NCBI GenBank assembly: GCA_964568975.1
Contig: CAZMSO010000004.1
Coordinates: forward strand, 49,995-113,994
From: CAZADA01 sp964568975
GTDB taxonomy: Bacteria > Pseudomonadota > Alphaproteobacteria > Caulobacterales > Maricaulaceae
Length of the DNA: 64,000 nt
Direction of reading: 5' to 3'
The notes under the pieces are model-generated. The model was given only the letters and a program-made list of their open reading frames with translations. It ran no database searches and was not told where the DNA came from. Made by a program: the position numbers and the translations under genes. This document shows, piece by piece, positions 51,103-59,334 of this stretch (its first letter is position 1; each line of letters begins with the position of its first letter).

Positions 51103-51648
51103 ATGAACCATGCACTCGCCGCCGCCGTCGCTGTGGCGGCGTTTTTCTCAACCGCCGCCGTCGCCGAGGATTTTGTGCTGACAAGCGCAGACATCGCCGA
51201 GGGCGGCGCGCTGGCCGAGCGTCACGTCTTCAATGGCTTCGGCTGCACCGGCGCTAATGTGTCTCCGGCGTTGGCCTGGTCCGGCGCGCCGGAGGGCGTT
51301 AAGAGCTATGCTGTCACCGCGTATGATCCCGATGCGCCGACCGGCTCGGGCTGGTGGCATTGGATCGCCTACGACATCCCCGCATCCATCACGGCCTTAG
51401 AGCGCGGCGCGGGTTCGGCGGACGGCCTGCCGGACGGCGCAGCGCACGGGCCGAACGATTACGGCTCTGTGGGTTTTGGCGGCGCCTGCCCGCCGCCCGG
51501 TGAGGTGCATCGGTATGAGTTCCGCGTGTTCGCGCTGGACGTCGCGGCTCTTGAGCTTCCAGAGGGCGCCTCGGCTGCGCTGACAGGATTTATGATTAAC
51601 GCCCACACGCTCGACAGCGCCAAAATCACAGCGGTCTATACGCGATAA
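51103..51648 (+). CDS. Periplasmic PEBP (YbhB/YbcL, Raf-kinase-inhibitor-like) protein
   Basis: The 181-residue product has a signal peptide (HALAAAVAVAAFFSTAAVAE) and a phosphatidylethanolamine-binding-protein fold of the bacterial YbhB/YbcL type: GFGCTGANVSPALAWSGAPE, YAVTAYDPDAPTGSGWWHWI, GPNDYGSVGFGGACPPPGE and HRYEFRVFALDV. The DPDAP and GxxPPxGxxHRY motifs form the ligand pocket. The family has no proven bacterial substrate. The third of three tandem ATGs (51103) was chosen because GAGGGG then has normal spacing; the others are at 51097 and 51100. Confidence 0.92.
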   Translation: MNHALAAAVAVAAFFSTAAVAEDFVLTSADIAEGGALAERHVFNGFGCTGANVSPALAWSGAPEGVKSYAVTAYDPDAPTGSGWWHWIAYDIPASITALERGAGSADGLPDGAAHGPNDYGSVGFGGACPPPGEVHRYEFRVFALDVAALELPEGASAALTGFMINAHTLDSAKITAVYTR

Positions 51649-51947
51649 GGGCGAGGGGGTCCCCCTAGCGCCCGGCGTGTGATCGCGCGCTAGGGGGGCG
51701 GCGTGCGATCGTTGCGTCCCGCGATGCGCGCGGCGCGCGTCCTCATTGTGAATCATCAGCGTGGTCTGTGACGTGGCGGCGGCGGCGCGACACGGCGGCT
51801 GTTCCGTCACATCGACGTCAGAGACTGGCTCAGCGCGGCGTCATCGTCGAACGGCCGCACCGAGCGCGCCGGGACGCACACTCGCCGAGCGACACGAGCA
51901 TGCGTCCCACTTTATGTGGTGTCGACGTCCGACGTGACCGCGTCGCA

Positions 51948-52592
51948 CTACTCGTCTTCGGGAGCCCGCAACGCCGCCGGCTGCATCGCCGCCGCGCGTT
52001 CTCCCAAGGTGGGATAAGCGTAAACGTGAACCCAATCGAGCTCGCGCACAGGCGTGTGGCAACCGAGACAATCTGCGCGATAGTCCGTCGCGACCTGGGT
52101 CGTGCGGCTGTCGCCATTGTAGAGAGCCCAGCCCCATCCATCGCCCCACAGCGCGTTATCCGCAAAGCGCTCTTGGGTGTCTTTCACCATCACGAACCAC
52201 ACCGCGACCTCGTCATTGGCCCAGTGCGCGTCTCCGGTGGTGTGCGGGCCGTGGTCAGCGCCACGCACCTCTTTGACCATCACCGTTTGGTCGGGCCAAG
52301 CGCCGGTCTCGCGCCAGGCTTCAATCGCGCCCGAGGTGACATAGACATTGTGGAAGCCCTCAATGTCGCCGTCCGGCGTGCGCACCGCCCACGCGCCCAG
52401 GTGCGGCCAACGCTCAAAGCCCGTCGGCAACGCGATGTCGCCGTCATCCGAGACGATGGCGGTGAAGACGGCCGCGCCGCTGGTGGGGTCCTCGCCCGCC
52501 TCTTGCGCGCTGACGGATGGGGAACAGACCAGCAGAGCCGCGGCGGCCATCGCCGTCGCCGCGACGCAAAGTCGAGCCGAAACACTCATCAT
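51948..52592 (-). CDS. Cytochrome P460-family haem protein A
   Basis: The 214-residue product has a signal peptide (AATAMAAAALLVCSPSVSA) and a P460 domain ending in one c-type haem motif CLGCH (175-179). The P460 crosslinking lysine is preserved as Lys107 in MVKEVRG, aligned with Lys70 of Nitrosomonas cytochrome P460. Other family features are EGFHNVYVTSGAIEAW and DEVAVWFVMVKDTQ. Cytochromes P460 oxidise hydroxylamine to nitrous oxide or bind NO in the periplasm. It lies 18 bp downstream of a second P460 gene on the same strand, so the two form an operon opposite a LysR regulator. Compared with paralogue B it is more diverged. Confidence 0.88.
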   Translation of the reverse strand: MMSVSARLCVAATAMAAAALLVCSPSVSAQEAGEDPTSGAAVFTAIVSDDGDIALPTGFERWPHLGAWAVRTPDGDIEGFHNVYVTSGAIEAWRETGAWPDQTVMVKEVRGADHGPHTTGDAHWANDEVAVWFVMVKDTQERFADNALWGDGWGWALYNGDSRTTQVATDYRADCLGCHTPVRELDWVHVYAYPTLGERAAAMQPAALRAPEDE

Positions 52593-52610
52593 GACGCATT
52601 CGCCTCGTTG

Positions 52611-53207
52611 CTACTCGGCCGTCGGCTTGGCGGCCCGGATCACCGGGTAGAATTGGGTGAAGACGAAATCCTCAGCCGCACTGGTTTCGTGGCAGGTGTT
52701 GCACGAGGCGGTGGGGAACGCCGTGGCCGTCGCCGCATAGGGCTCTGGCTGATGTCCGAAGGAGAAGTACGCCCAGTTGCCAGGCTCTTCTGGGTAGCGT
52801 GCGGAGTCTTTCGTTTCTAATTCCAGGCCTGCGAATTCGCCCATCATGTAGCCGCGCCCGCTCACTTCTTGAGTCGAGCCATTCTCCGAGTCATTGTCGT
52901 TGTCACGGATCAGCACGAGTTCTTTCACAATTTGCGTGCCGTCGGCCCATTCGCCGGTGCTCTTATAGTGCTCCCACGCGCTCGGCTCGACATAGACATT
53001 GTGGAACTCGGGAAACGCCGCCTCGCCGTCATTGAGCTCGTTGGGCGTCAGCGGCGTGCCGACATAAACCCATTCCCGCCAGTTCGCCGGGCGATACACC
53101 GCGCCCTCAGCGCCATAGGACGGGCCGTTCACCCGCGCCTCTTGCGCCACGGCGACGCCGCCTGAAGTCAAAGCCGCCATGCTGATAAGCGCGATAGCCG
53201 TTCGCAT
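52611..53207 (-). CDS. Cytochrome P460-family haem protein B (close to Nitrosomonas type)
   Basis: The 198-residue product has a signal peptide (MRTAIALISMAALTSGGVAV) and a full P460 domain: NWREWVYVGTPLTPNELNDG, FHNVYVEPSAWEHYKSTGEW, Lys95 in TQIVKELV (the haem-crosslinking Lys), EPGNWAYFSFGHQ, and haem site CNTCH (169-173) followed by FVFTQFYPVIRAAK. As I recall the Nitrosomonas europaea enzyme, these blocks match closely. The predicted role is periplasmic hydroxylamine/NO chemistry. It is the first gene of the pair and divergent from a LysR gene. Confidence 0.92.
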   Translation of the reverse strand: MRTAIALISMAALTSGGVAVAQEARVNGPSYGAEGAVYRPANWREWVYVGTPLTPNELNDGEAAFPEFHNVYVEPSAWEHYKSTGEWADGTQIVKELVLIRDNDNDSENGSTQEVSGRGYMMGEFAGLELETKDSARYPEEPGNWAYFSFGHQPEPYAATATAFPTASCNTCHETSAAEDFVFTQFYPVIRAAKPTAE

Positions 53208-53301
53208 TACTATCTCCGTTCCGTTCGGGCCGGACGAACGCCATCGCGACCCCCCCCCTCACACAAGACAAATAAAGCATAAAATAGATCGACGACAACG
53301 C

Positions 53302-53314
53302 TATAGTTACTATA
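53302..53314. promoter_or_regulatory. Candidate LysR operator (T-N11-A dyad)
   Basis: TATAGTTACTATA is a perfect dyad (TATAG / CTATA with a TTA centre overlap) of exactly the T-N11-A form used by LysR-type regulators. It lies between the P460 pair (starts 53207, minus) and the LysR gene (starts 53467, plus). A second palindrome, CTATAG, follows at 53323-53328. Confidence 0.55.
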
Positions 53315-53466
53315 ACCAGGATCTATAGAGGGGGTGGCGGGAGTTGGCGGCTTGACAAAAGTTCTCCTTGCTTAGATCCGGGTCCGTCCGTCCACGTTGT
53401 CGAGAGCGCGACGGACGAAGAGGGGCGTGACAGAAGCAACGGCACGCCGCGTCACGTGGGGGCGTC

Positions 53467-54375
53467 ATGGAAATGAACCAAATCCGCTATTTTCTTGCAG
53501 CGGCGGATGCGTTGAACTTCACGAAGGCGGCGAAGGGCTGCGGCGTTTCTCAACCCGCGCTCACCAAAGCCATACAGACACTCGAGAGCGAGCTTGGCGG
53601 AGAGTTGTTCGACCGCGCCAGCCGTCCTATGCGCCTAACCGCGCTCGGCTTGGCGTTGCGAGACCGGTTTGTCGAGGTCATGCAACGCCTCGGCGACATA
53701 CAGACCTACGCCGATCGTCATCTCGATCCAGAACGCGCCCGATGTGCGGTGGGGGTGTTAAACACCATTGATCACGACCTCGTCCGCCACGTGTTGAACC
53801 AAGTGCGCGCGGAACTCGTCGACGTGTTGTTGGTGGTCAAGCACGCCAATCATGCCGATGTGCTCGCCGACATGCGCAATGGCGTCGCGCTGATGTCGGT
53901 GACGACGATCACGCCCGACATTGAAGCGCGCTATCACACGCGCGTCCTGTTTGAGGAGCCTTATGTGGTGGTCTTGCCGCCGTCATCACCGCTGCGGAGC
54001 GTCGACGCGGTTCGCGGCGCGGACCTCGCCGATCTTCCCTATGTGGAGCGTCTGCATTGCGAAAAGTCGTCCGATATCGTGGCGGCTTTGCGCGCGCGCG
54101 ATTGCTCCCTCAAGACAGTGATGTCGTCGGATCAGGACTCCGTGGTGTTTGCGGCCGTCCAAGACGGCTTGGGCGTCACGTTGTCGCCCCGTTCCTTGGC
54201 GCAGCGCGCGCCGGCATGGCGGCCGCTCGCTGAACCGGACGTGACGCGCCGCATCGGCTTAGCGGCGCGTAAAGACGTGACGCAAACCGAGACGGCCCGG
54301 GCCGTGTGGAACCAGCTGGCCTGCGCCACCTGGCCGGATCCTGCGGCGGAGACGTCAGCAGCGACCCACATCTGA
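53467..54375 (+). CDS. LysR-family transcriptional regulator
   Basis: The 302-residue product has an N-terminal winged helix-turn-helix (MNQIRYFLAAADALNFTKAA, GCGVSQPALTKAIQTLESEL) and a periplasmic-binding-like ligand domain (VGVLNTIDHDLVRHVLNQVR, VVVLPPSSPL, SSDQDSVVFAAVQDGLGVTL). The FTKAAKGCGVSQPALTKAI form is typical for a subgroup of LysR proteins near oxidative-stress or redox genes. It is divergent from the P460 pair, with a T-N11-A dyad between, so it most likely controls them and itself. An in-frame ATG lies 6 bp downstream of the chosen ATG. Confidence 0.93.
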   Translation: MEMNQIRYFLAAADALNFTKAAKGCGVSQPALTKAIQTLESELGGELFDRASRPMRLTALGLALRDRFVEVMQRLGDIQTYADRHLDPERARCAVGVLNTIDHDLVRHVLNQVRAELVDVLLVVKHANHADVLADMRNGVALMSVTTITPDIEARYHTRVLFEEPYVVVLPPSSPLRSVDAVRGADLADLPYVERLHCEKSSDIVAALRARDCSLKTVMSSDQDSVVFAAVQDGLGVTLSPRSLAQRAPAWRPLAEPDVTRRIGLAARKDVTQTETARAVWNQLACATWPDPAAETSAATHI

Positions 54376-54724
54376 CGGTCGCGGGGTTGCGCCCACCCGA
54401 ACACCCGCGCCCAAATGAGACGACCGCCATGCGCCGTCGTCGCGCCGCCCCCGGCGAACGGATTCTTCCCATGGCGCAGCAACGCCGGGGCGGGCTTATC
54501 GTGCGCGTGCGGCCAGGGGTGCAAGAACGTGACGATCGTGGCGGACGGCCCGCGTTCGAGAACGCCGCGCGCATGCATCCGGGCGCCGCAGACGCGCGCG
54601 CGCCGCGCGTCCTGCGGGCCAGTGGGGAGGACGACACGGCGGCGGGCGAACGGGCGCCGCGCTGGCGCGACGCCCCGCCCTGTCTGCCGGCGCGCCTTGC
54701 ATCAGGCCCGCCTCCCACCGGTCT
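54376..54724. other. Convergent intergenic region LysR / katG
   Basis: About 349 bp of GC-rich sequence with no supportable gene. Arg-rich frames on both strands appear to be chance. No terminator hairpin was clearly resolved. Confidence 0.5.
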
Positions 54725-56923
54725 TCACGCAAGATCGAACCGGTCGAGGTTCATCACCTTGGTCCACGCCGCCACGAAGTCGCTGACGAACTTCGCGTCG
54801 GCGTCGCTCGCGCCATAGACTTCGGCCACAGCGCGCAGCTGCGAGTTGGAGCCGAACACCAAATCCACCCGCGTGGCCGTCCATTTCACAGCGCCGGTGG
54901 TGCGATCGCGGCCTTCAAACACCTGCTGATCCTCAGACACCGGCGTCCACGCCACCCCCATGTCGAGCAGGTTGACGAAGACGTCGTTGGTCAACACCCC
55001 CGCACGGTCTGTGAAGACGCCGTGGGCTGAGCCGCCGACATTGGCGTTGAGCGCGCGCAGGCCGCCCACCAGCACCGTCATTTCAGGCGCCGACAAGCGC
55101 ATCAGCTGGGCCCGATCGAGGAGCAATTCTTCCGCCGGACGCTTAACGTCGGGCTTGAGGTAATTGCGGAAGCCGTCTGCGACAGGCTCCAGCACCGCAA
55201 AGGACTCCACATCCGTTTGCTCCGCCGTTGCGTCCGTGCGACCCGGCGTGAACGGGACCGTCACGGCGTGGCCCGCCGCCTTCGCCGCGTGCTCAACCGC
55301 CGCACACCCGCCCAACACAATGAGATCGGCCAAGGAGACTCGTTTGCCGCCGGCTTGCGCGCCATTGAAGTCCGCCTGGACCGCCTCAAGCGCGCTGATC
55401 ACCGCGGCGACGCCTGCTTGTTGATTGACGTCCCAGTCCTTTTGGGGGGCGAGGCGAATGCGCGCGCCGTTCGCGCCGCCGCGCTTGTCGGAGTTGCGGA
55501 ACGTGGCCGCCGACGCCCAGGCCGTGGACGCCAGCTGCGCGACGGAAAGGCCGGTGGCGAGGATTTTCGCCTTCAAATCGGCAATGTCGTGATCATTGAC
55601 CAGCTCATGGTCGACCGCCGGCACGGGGTCTTGCCAAATCAGCTCTTCGCTGGGGACGTCCGGGCCGAGATAGCGCGTGATCGGGCCCATATCCCGGTGG
55701 GTGAGCTTGAACCAGGCGCGCGCGAACGCGTCGGCGAACTCGTCCGGGTTTTGATGGAAGTGGCGCGAGATCGGCTCATAAATCGGGTCCATGCGCATCG
55801 CCATGTCGGCCGTCGTCATAATGATCGGCATGCGCTTGGACGGGTCGGCGGGGTGGGGCGCCATGTCTTTTTCGGCGAGGTCTTTCGGCGTCCATTGCCA
55901 CGCGCCGGCCGGGCTTTTCACCAGCTCCCACTCATAGCCGAACAGCACGTCGAAATAGCCGTTGTCCCAGCGGATCGGATTGGGCGTCCACGCGCCTTCA
56001 ATGCCGCTGGTGATGGTGTCGGCCCCATGACCTGCGCCATAGCTTGAGATCCAGCCGAGGCCCATCGCCTCCAGGGGCGCGCCTTCAGGTTCCGCCGCGA
56101 CATACTGGCCGGGATCGGCGGCGCCATGGGTTTTGCCGAAGGTGTGGCCGCCGGCCGTGAGCGCAACGGTCTCGTAGTCGTTCATCGCCATCCGCGCGAA
56201 GGTCTCGCGGATGTCGCGGCCGGACGCCACGGGGTCCGGGTCGCCGTTGGGGCCTTCTGGATTGACGTAAATGAGGCCCATCTGCACCGCGCCCAGCGGG
56301 TCGGCCAAATGGCGGTCACCAGTGTAGCGTGCGTCGCCGAGCCATTCCGTCTCCGGGCCCCAGTAAATGTCGCCTTCGGCCTCATAGACGTCGGCGCGGC
56401 CGCCGCCGAAACCGAAGACTTTGCCGCCCATGGACTCAATTGCGACATTGCCTGCGAGGATCATGAGGTCCGCCCAGGAGAGCTTTTGGCCGTATTTCTG
56501 CTTGATCGGCCACAGCAGCCGGCGCGCTTTGTCGAGATTGGCGTTGTCGGGCCAGCTGTTGAGGGGCGCGAAGCGCTGCGTGCCGGCGCTGGCGCCGCCG
56601 CGGCCGTCGCTGATGCGGTACGTGCCGGCGCTGTGCCAGGCCATGCGGATGAAGAGGCCGCCATAGTGACCGTAATCGGCCGGCCACCAGTCTTGGGAGT
56701 CCGTCATCAACGCGTGGAGGTCGCGCTTCACTGCGGCGAGGTCGAGGCTCTGAAACGCCTCAGCGTAATTAAAGCTGTCGCCCATCGGGTTTGAGGCCGG
56801 CGCGTGCATGTGCAGCATCTGCACATTCAGCTGGTTCGGCCACCAATCAGCGTTCGACCAGGCGCCCGCCGCCGTATGCCTGCGTTGGCCGCCCATTACG
56901 GGGCATGTGCTGTCGCCGTCCAT
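54725..56923 (-). CDS. katG: Catalase-peroxidase KatG
   Basis: A haem b enzyme that removes H2O2 by catalase and peroxidase activity in the cytoplasm. The 732-residue product has the N-terminal distal site Arg93, Trp96 and His97 in IRMAWHSAGTY; Trp96 with the Tyr of GLIYVNPEG and the Met of MAMRMDP would form the Trp-Tyr-Met adduct needed for catalase activity. The proximal His is in TAGGHTFGKTHG. A degenerate C-terminal repeat follows as in all KatG. The ATG at 56923 has GGGAGA 6 bases upstream; the longer frame to 56998 would run through the regulatory palindrome. The length is typical (about 730). Confidence 0.97.
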   Translation of the reverse strand: MDGDSTCPVMGGQRRHTAAGAWSNADWWPNQLNVQMLHMHAPASNPMGDSFNYAEAFQSLDLAAVKRDLHALMTDSQDWWPADYGHYGGLFIRMAWHSAGTYRISDGRGGASAGTQRFAPLNSWPDNANLDKARRLLWPIKQKYGQKLSWADLMILAGNVAIESMGGKVFGFGGGRADVYEAEGDIYWGPETEWLGDARYTGDRHLADPLGAVQMGLIYVNPEGPNGDPDPVASGRDIRETFARMAMNDYETVALTAGGHTFGKTHGAADPGQYVAAEPEGAPLEAMGLGWISSYGAGHGADTITSGIEGAWTPNPIRWDNGYFDVLFGYEWELVKSPAGAWQWTPKDLAEKDMAPHPADPSKRMPIIMTTADMAMRMDPIYEPISRHFHQNPDEFADAFARAWFKLTHRDMGPITRYLGPDVPSEELIWQDPVPAVDHELVNDHDIADLKAKILATGLSVAQLASTAWASAATFRNSDKRGGANGARIRLAPQKDWDVNQQAGVAAVISALEAVQADFNGAQAGGKRVSLADLIVLGGCAAVEHAAKAAGHAVTVPFTPGRTDATAEQTDVESFAVLEPVADGFRNYLKPDVKRPAEELLLDRAQLMRLSAPEMTVLVGGLRALNANVGGSAHGVFTDRAGVLTNDVFVNLLDMGVAWTPVSEDQQVFEGRDRTTGAVKWTATRVDLVFGSNSQLRAVAEVYGASDADAKFVSDFVAAWTKVMNLDRFDLA

Positions 56924-56954
56924 GTGATCTCTCCCATCCTGTCCCGGGCTGTAA

Positions 56955-56971
56955 TTTAGAACGGTTCTAAC
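56955..56971. promoter_or_regulatory. Irr/Fur-family operator (ICE-like box) before katG
   Basis: TTTAGAACGGTTCTAAC contains a perfect 7-1-7 inverted repeat, TTAGAAC-G-GTTCTAA (56956-56970). It closely matches the iron-control element of the alphaproteobacterial haem-dependent regulator Irr (TTTAGAA-N3-TTCTAAA) and the 7-1-7 shape used by Fur-family repressors such as PerR. It lies 32 bp upstream of the katG start codon, where a bound repressor could block transcription. Confidence 0.6.
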
Positions 56972-56998
56972 ATTTGATCGTCGCCGGGTCCACCGCAC

Positions 56999-57393
56999 AC
57001 ATCGCCATTTTGCGGCGGCGGGGAGGCGCGCGCAGCTTGAACTGGACCCAGGGGCTCCTTCCGGCGTGCCGCCGCCGCCGGTTCCGACAGCGAATGAATC
57101 GAGCGGCGGTCGCGTGGCGAAGGAGGGTGTTGGACGACGGATCCGAGCGCGCCAAGCTCAGGGGTCGGGCGTTGGAGTTTCCCGCGGTGACTTTCCCTGA
57201 CCGGAAGGGGCGGGCGACGATGAAGGCGTCGACCTTTAAAGGCGTCCAACACCGTCATCGCCAATCCGGCGCGCCGTAAGGGCGTGCGGGCGACGCTGCG
57301 CCCGCGCGCGAATCGACGCCCGATTTGCGGCGGCGGCGCCCTGCAATTCGCCCTATGGCTCCTGGCGCAGCGTGACAACCAAAGGAGCCGATC
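56999..57393. other. Divergent intergenic region katG / P460 C
   Basis: About 395 bp between the katG control region and the third P460-like gene. It contains no recognisable gene or RNA; frames here are Arg-rich and unconvincing. A GGAG site before 57394 belongs to the P460-like gene. Confidence 0.5.
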
Positions 57394-57906
57394 ATGGCGT
57401 TGACGACGTTCACCAGCGCAGCGCGAACGATCCTCGCAGCGGCAATGTGTGCGGCGAGCGGCGCGTCCGCGTGGGCCGAGGATGGGGAGCGGCTGCTCGC
57501 TTATCCTGAGGGCTATCGCGACTGGCGGCATATGAAGACCGAATTCTGGGGCGAAGACCACGCGCTTTACGACGCCGTGGGCGGGCTTCACCACATCTAC
57601 GCCAATGACATGGCGGTGGAGGGCTTTCGCCGCGGAGCTTATGAGGACGGGGCCGCTTTCGCCTTCGACCTCTTCGCGGTGAGCGAGGAGGCCGGCGCCA
57701 TGACGGAGAGCGAGCGACGCGCGGTGTTCATCATGGTTCGCGACGAGGCCGCGTTTCAAGAAACCGGCGGATGGGGCTATGAAGGCTATGGCGGCGGGGA
57801 CCGGACGACGCGCCTCGTTGGCGATCAGGCCGTCGCCATGTGCCATGCGTGTCATGCGCCGAAAGCCGAGAGCGCCTATGTGTTCGAGGACGGTTTTCGT
57901 GATTGA
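57394..57906 (+). CDS. Cytochrome P460-like haem protein C lacking the crosslinking lysine
   Basis: The 170-residue product has a signal peptide (hydrophobic TILAAAMCAASGASAWA) and a short P460-like domain: YPEGYRDWRHMKTEFW, GGLHHIYANDMAVEGF, and a single c-haem site CHACH (150-154) near the C-terminus. Where paralogues A and B have the Lys that crosslinks the haem, this protein has Phe91 (DGAAFAFDL). A Lys-free site is expected to behave more like cytochrome c'-beta, binding NO instead of oxidising hydroxylamine. AAAGGAG lies 7 bases before the ATG. It is divergent from katG and 48 bp upstream of ada. Confidence 0.83.
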   Translation: MALTTFTSAARTILAAAMCAASGASAWAEDGERLLAYPEGYRDWRHMKTEFWGEDHALYDAVGGLHHIYANDMAVEGFRRGAYEDGAAFAFDLFAVSEEAGAMTESERRAVFIMVRDEAAFQETGGWGYEGYGGGDRTTRLVGDQAVAMCHACHAPKAESAYVFEDGFRD

Positions 57907-57954
57907 TCCCGGCGATGTCGTTGAGGAATCCCCCGCGCGCATTGGCGGTTCGGC

Positions 57955-59106
57955 GTGAGCGCGCTCGCTGCGATGTCGGATGAGCGCGCTCTGTATGCGG
58001 CCCTTCTCGCGCGTGACGCCGATTATGACGGGCGCGTCTATGTCGGCGTGACGAGCACGGGCGTCTTCTGTCGCCTCACATGCCCGGCCCGCAAACCGAA
58101 ATTCGAGAACTGCCGCTTTTTCTCAAGCGTCGCGGCGTGCGAAGCGGCGGGGTTTCGCGCATGTAAACGATGTCGTCCGGTGACGGCGGAGGCCGACGCC
58201 GATCCTGTCGTGCAAACCTTTCGCCAAGCGCTCGCCGAAGACCCAACCCGCCGATGGACTGAACGCGATGTCAGCGCGATGGGCTATGACCCCTCGACGG
58301 TGCGGCGCGCTTTCCGTCGTCATTTCGGCGTCACCTTTTTGGAGATGGCGCGCCGCACCCGGCTGGGCCAGGCGGTGGACGGTCTTGCCGAACGCCGGTC
58401 TGTGATCCACGCCCAGCTTGATGCGGGCTTTGCGTCAGGCAGCGGGTTTCGGGCGGCGTTCGCCAAACTCCTCGGCGCAGCGCCGGGCGCGTTGGCGTGC
58501 GCGGGCCGTTTGCGCGCCGCACCGATAAAAACGCCGCTCGGCGCGATGATCGCCGTCGCCGACGCCCAGGCCCTCAAACTGCTGGAATTCATGGACCGCA
58601 AGCACTTGGGCCGGGAGCTCCAAACCTTGCGCCGCTGGGCGAACGACGATTTGGGCCTTGGTCGCTTTCCGGCCATCGACCACGTGGAGGAGGAACTTGC
58701 TCGATACTTTCGCGGTGAGGGGAGTGGTTTCGACACCCCTGTCGCGCCGCTGGGGTCGCCGTTTGCGCAAACCGTGTGGCGGGCGCTGCGGCGCATTCCC
58801 ATGGGCGAGACCCGCAGTTACGGCGATCTTGCCCGCGAGCTCGGCCGACCCACCGCCGCGCGGGCTGTGGCGCGGGCGAACGCGACCAATCCAATCGCCA
58901 TTATCGCGCCGTGTCACAGGGTGGTCGGCGCGGACGGCGCTTTGGTCGGCTATGGCGGGGGGCTCTGGCGGAAACAGCGGTTGATCGAACTGGAGCGTCG
59001 ACGCCGAGCGGACGCCGCGGCGACAGACGACGCGTCGGCGCCGGCCTGGGCTCCAGCGGCTCCATCGTCTGCGGCCCCCGGGCTCAGACCCACCAACGAC
59101 GCCTAA
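57955..59106 (+). CDS. ada: Ada: O6-methylguanine/methylphosphotriester repair protein and regulator
   Basis: Ada repairs methyl phosphotriesters and O6-methylguanine and activates the adaptive response. The 383-residue product has the N-terminal zinc domain with Cys39, Cys43, Cys70 and Cys73 (FCRLTCPARK, ACKRC), one residue offset from E. coli Ada (38, 42, 69, 72); Cys39 is the methyl acceptor. An AraC-type HTH follows (STVRRAFRRHFGVTFLEMAR), then the methyltransferase domain with the acceptor Cys in IIAPCHRVVGADGALVGYGG. The start is GTG 57955 or ATG 57973. A 35-residue Ala/Pro tail follows the last domain. Confidence 0.95.
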   Translation: MSALAAMSDERALYAALLARDADYDGRVYVGVTSTGVFCRLTCPARKPKFENCRFFSSVAACEAAGFRACKRCRPVTAEADADPVVQTFRQALAEDPTRRWTERDVSAMGYDPSTVRRAFRRHFGVTFLEMARRTRLGQAVDGLAERRSVIHAQLDAGFASGSGFRAAFAKLLGAAPGALACAGRLRAAPIKTPLGAMIAVADAQALKLLEFMDRKHLGRELQTLRRWANDDLGLGRFPAIDHVEEELARYFRGEGSGFDTPVAPLGSPFAQTVWRALRRIPMGETRSYGDLARELGRPTAARAVARANATNPIAIIAPCHRVVGADGALVGYGGGLWRKQRLIELERRRRADAAATDDASAPAWAPAAPSSAAPGLRPTNDA

Positions 59107-59334
59107 GCGATGCGCGACAAGACCCGCGGTCTGTGGCTATGACCGGCGCTGGTCGGCCCTCGAACCGTGTCCCCGGAGCCCCGCGACTCAGTCAATCGAC
59201 CTCGAACGCGGGCTGACGTGGCGCGTGGCCCGCGGAAGCCGCCGGGCCAGCCTGTGCGTTTGGATCAGGAGGCGCGCCGGGGCCGAATTCGCCGCCATCT
59301 GGCCCGGTCTCCCAAAGCGACCAGACGTGACGGC

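Noticed and set aside
55217..56047. Plus-strand frame of 276 codons opposite katG
   Set aside because: Contained wholly within katG and composed of Arg/Val/His-rich shadow sequence without motifs.
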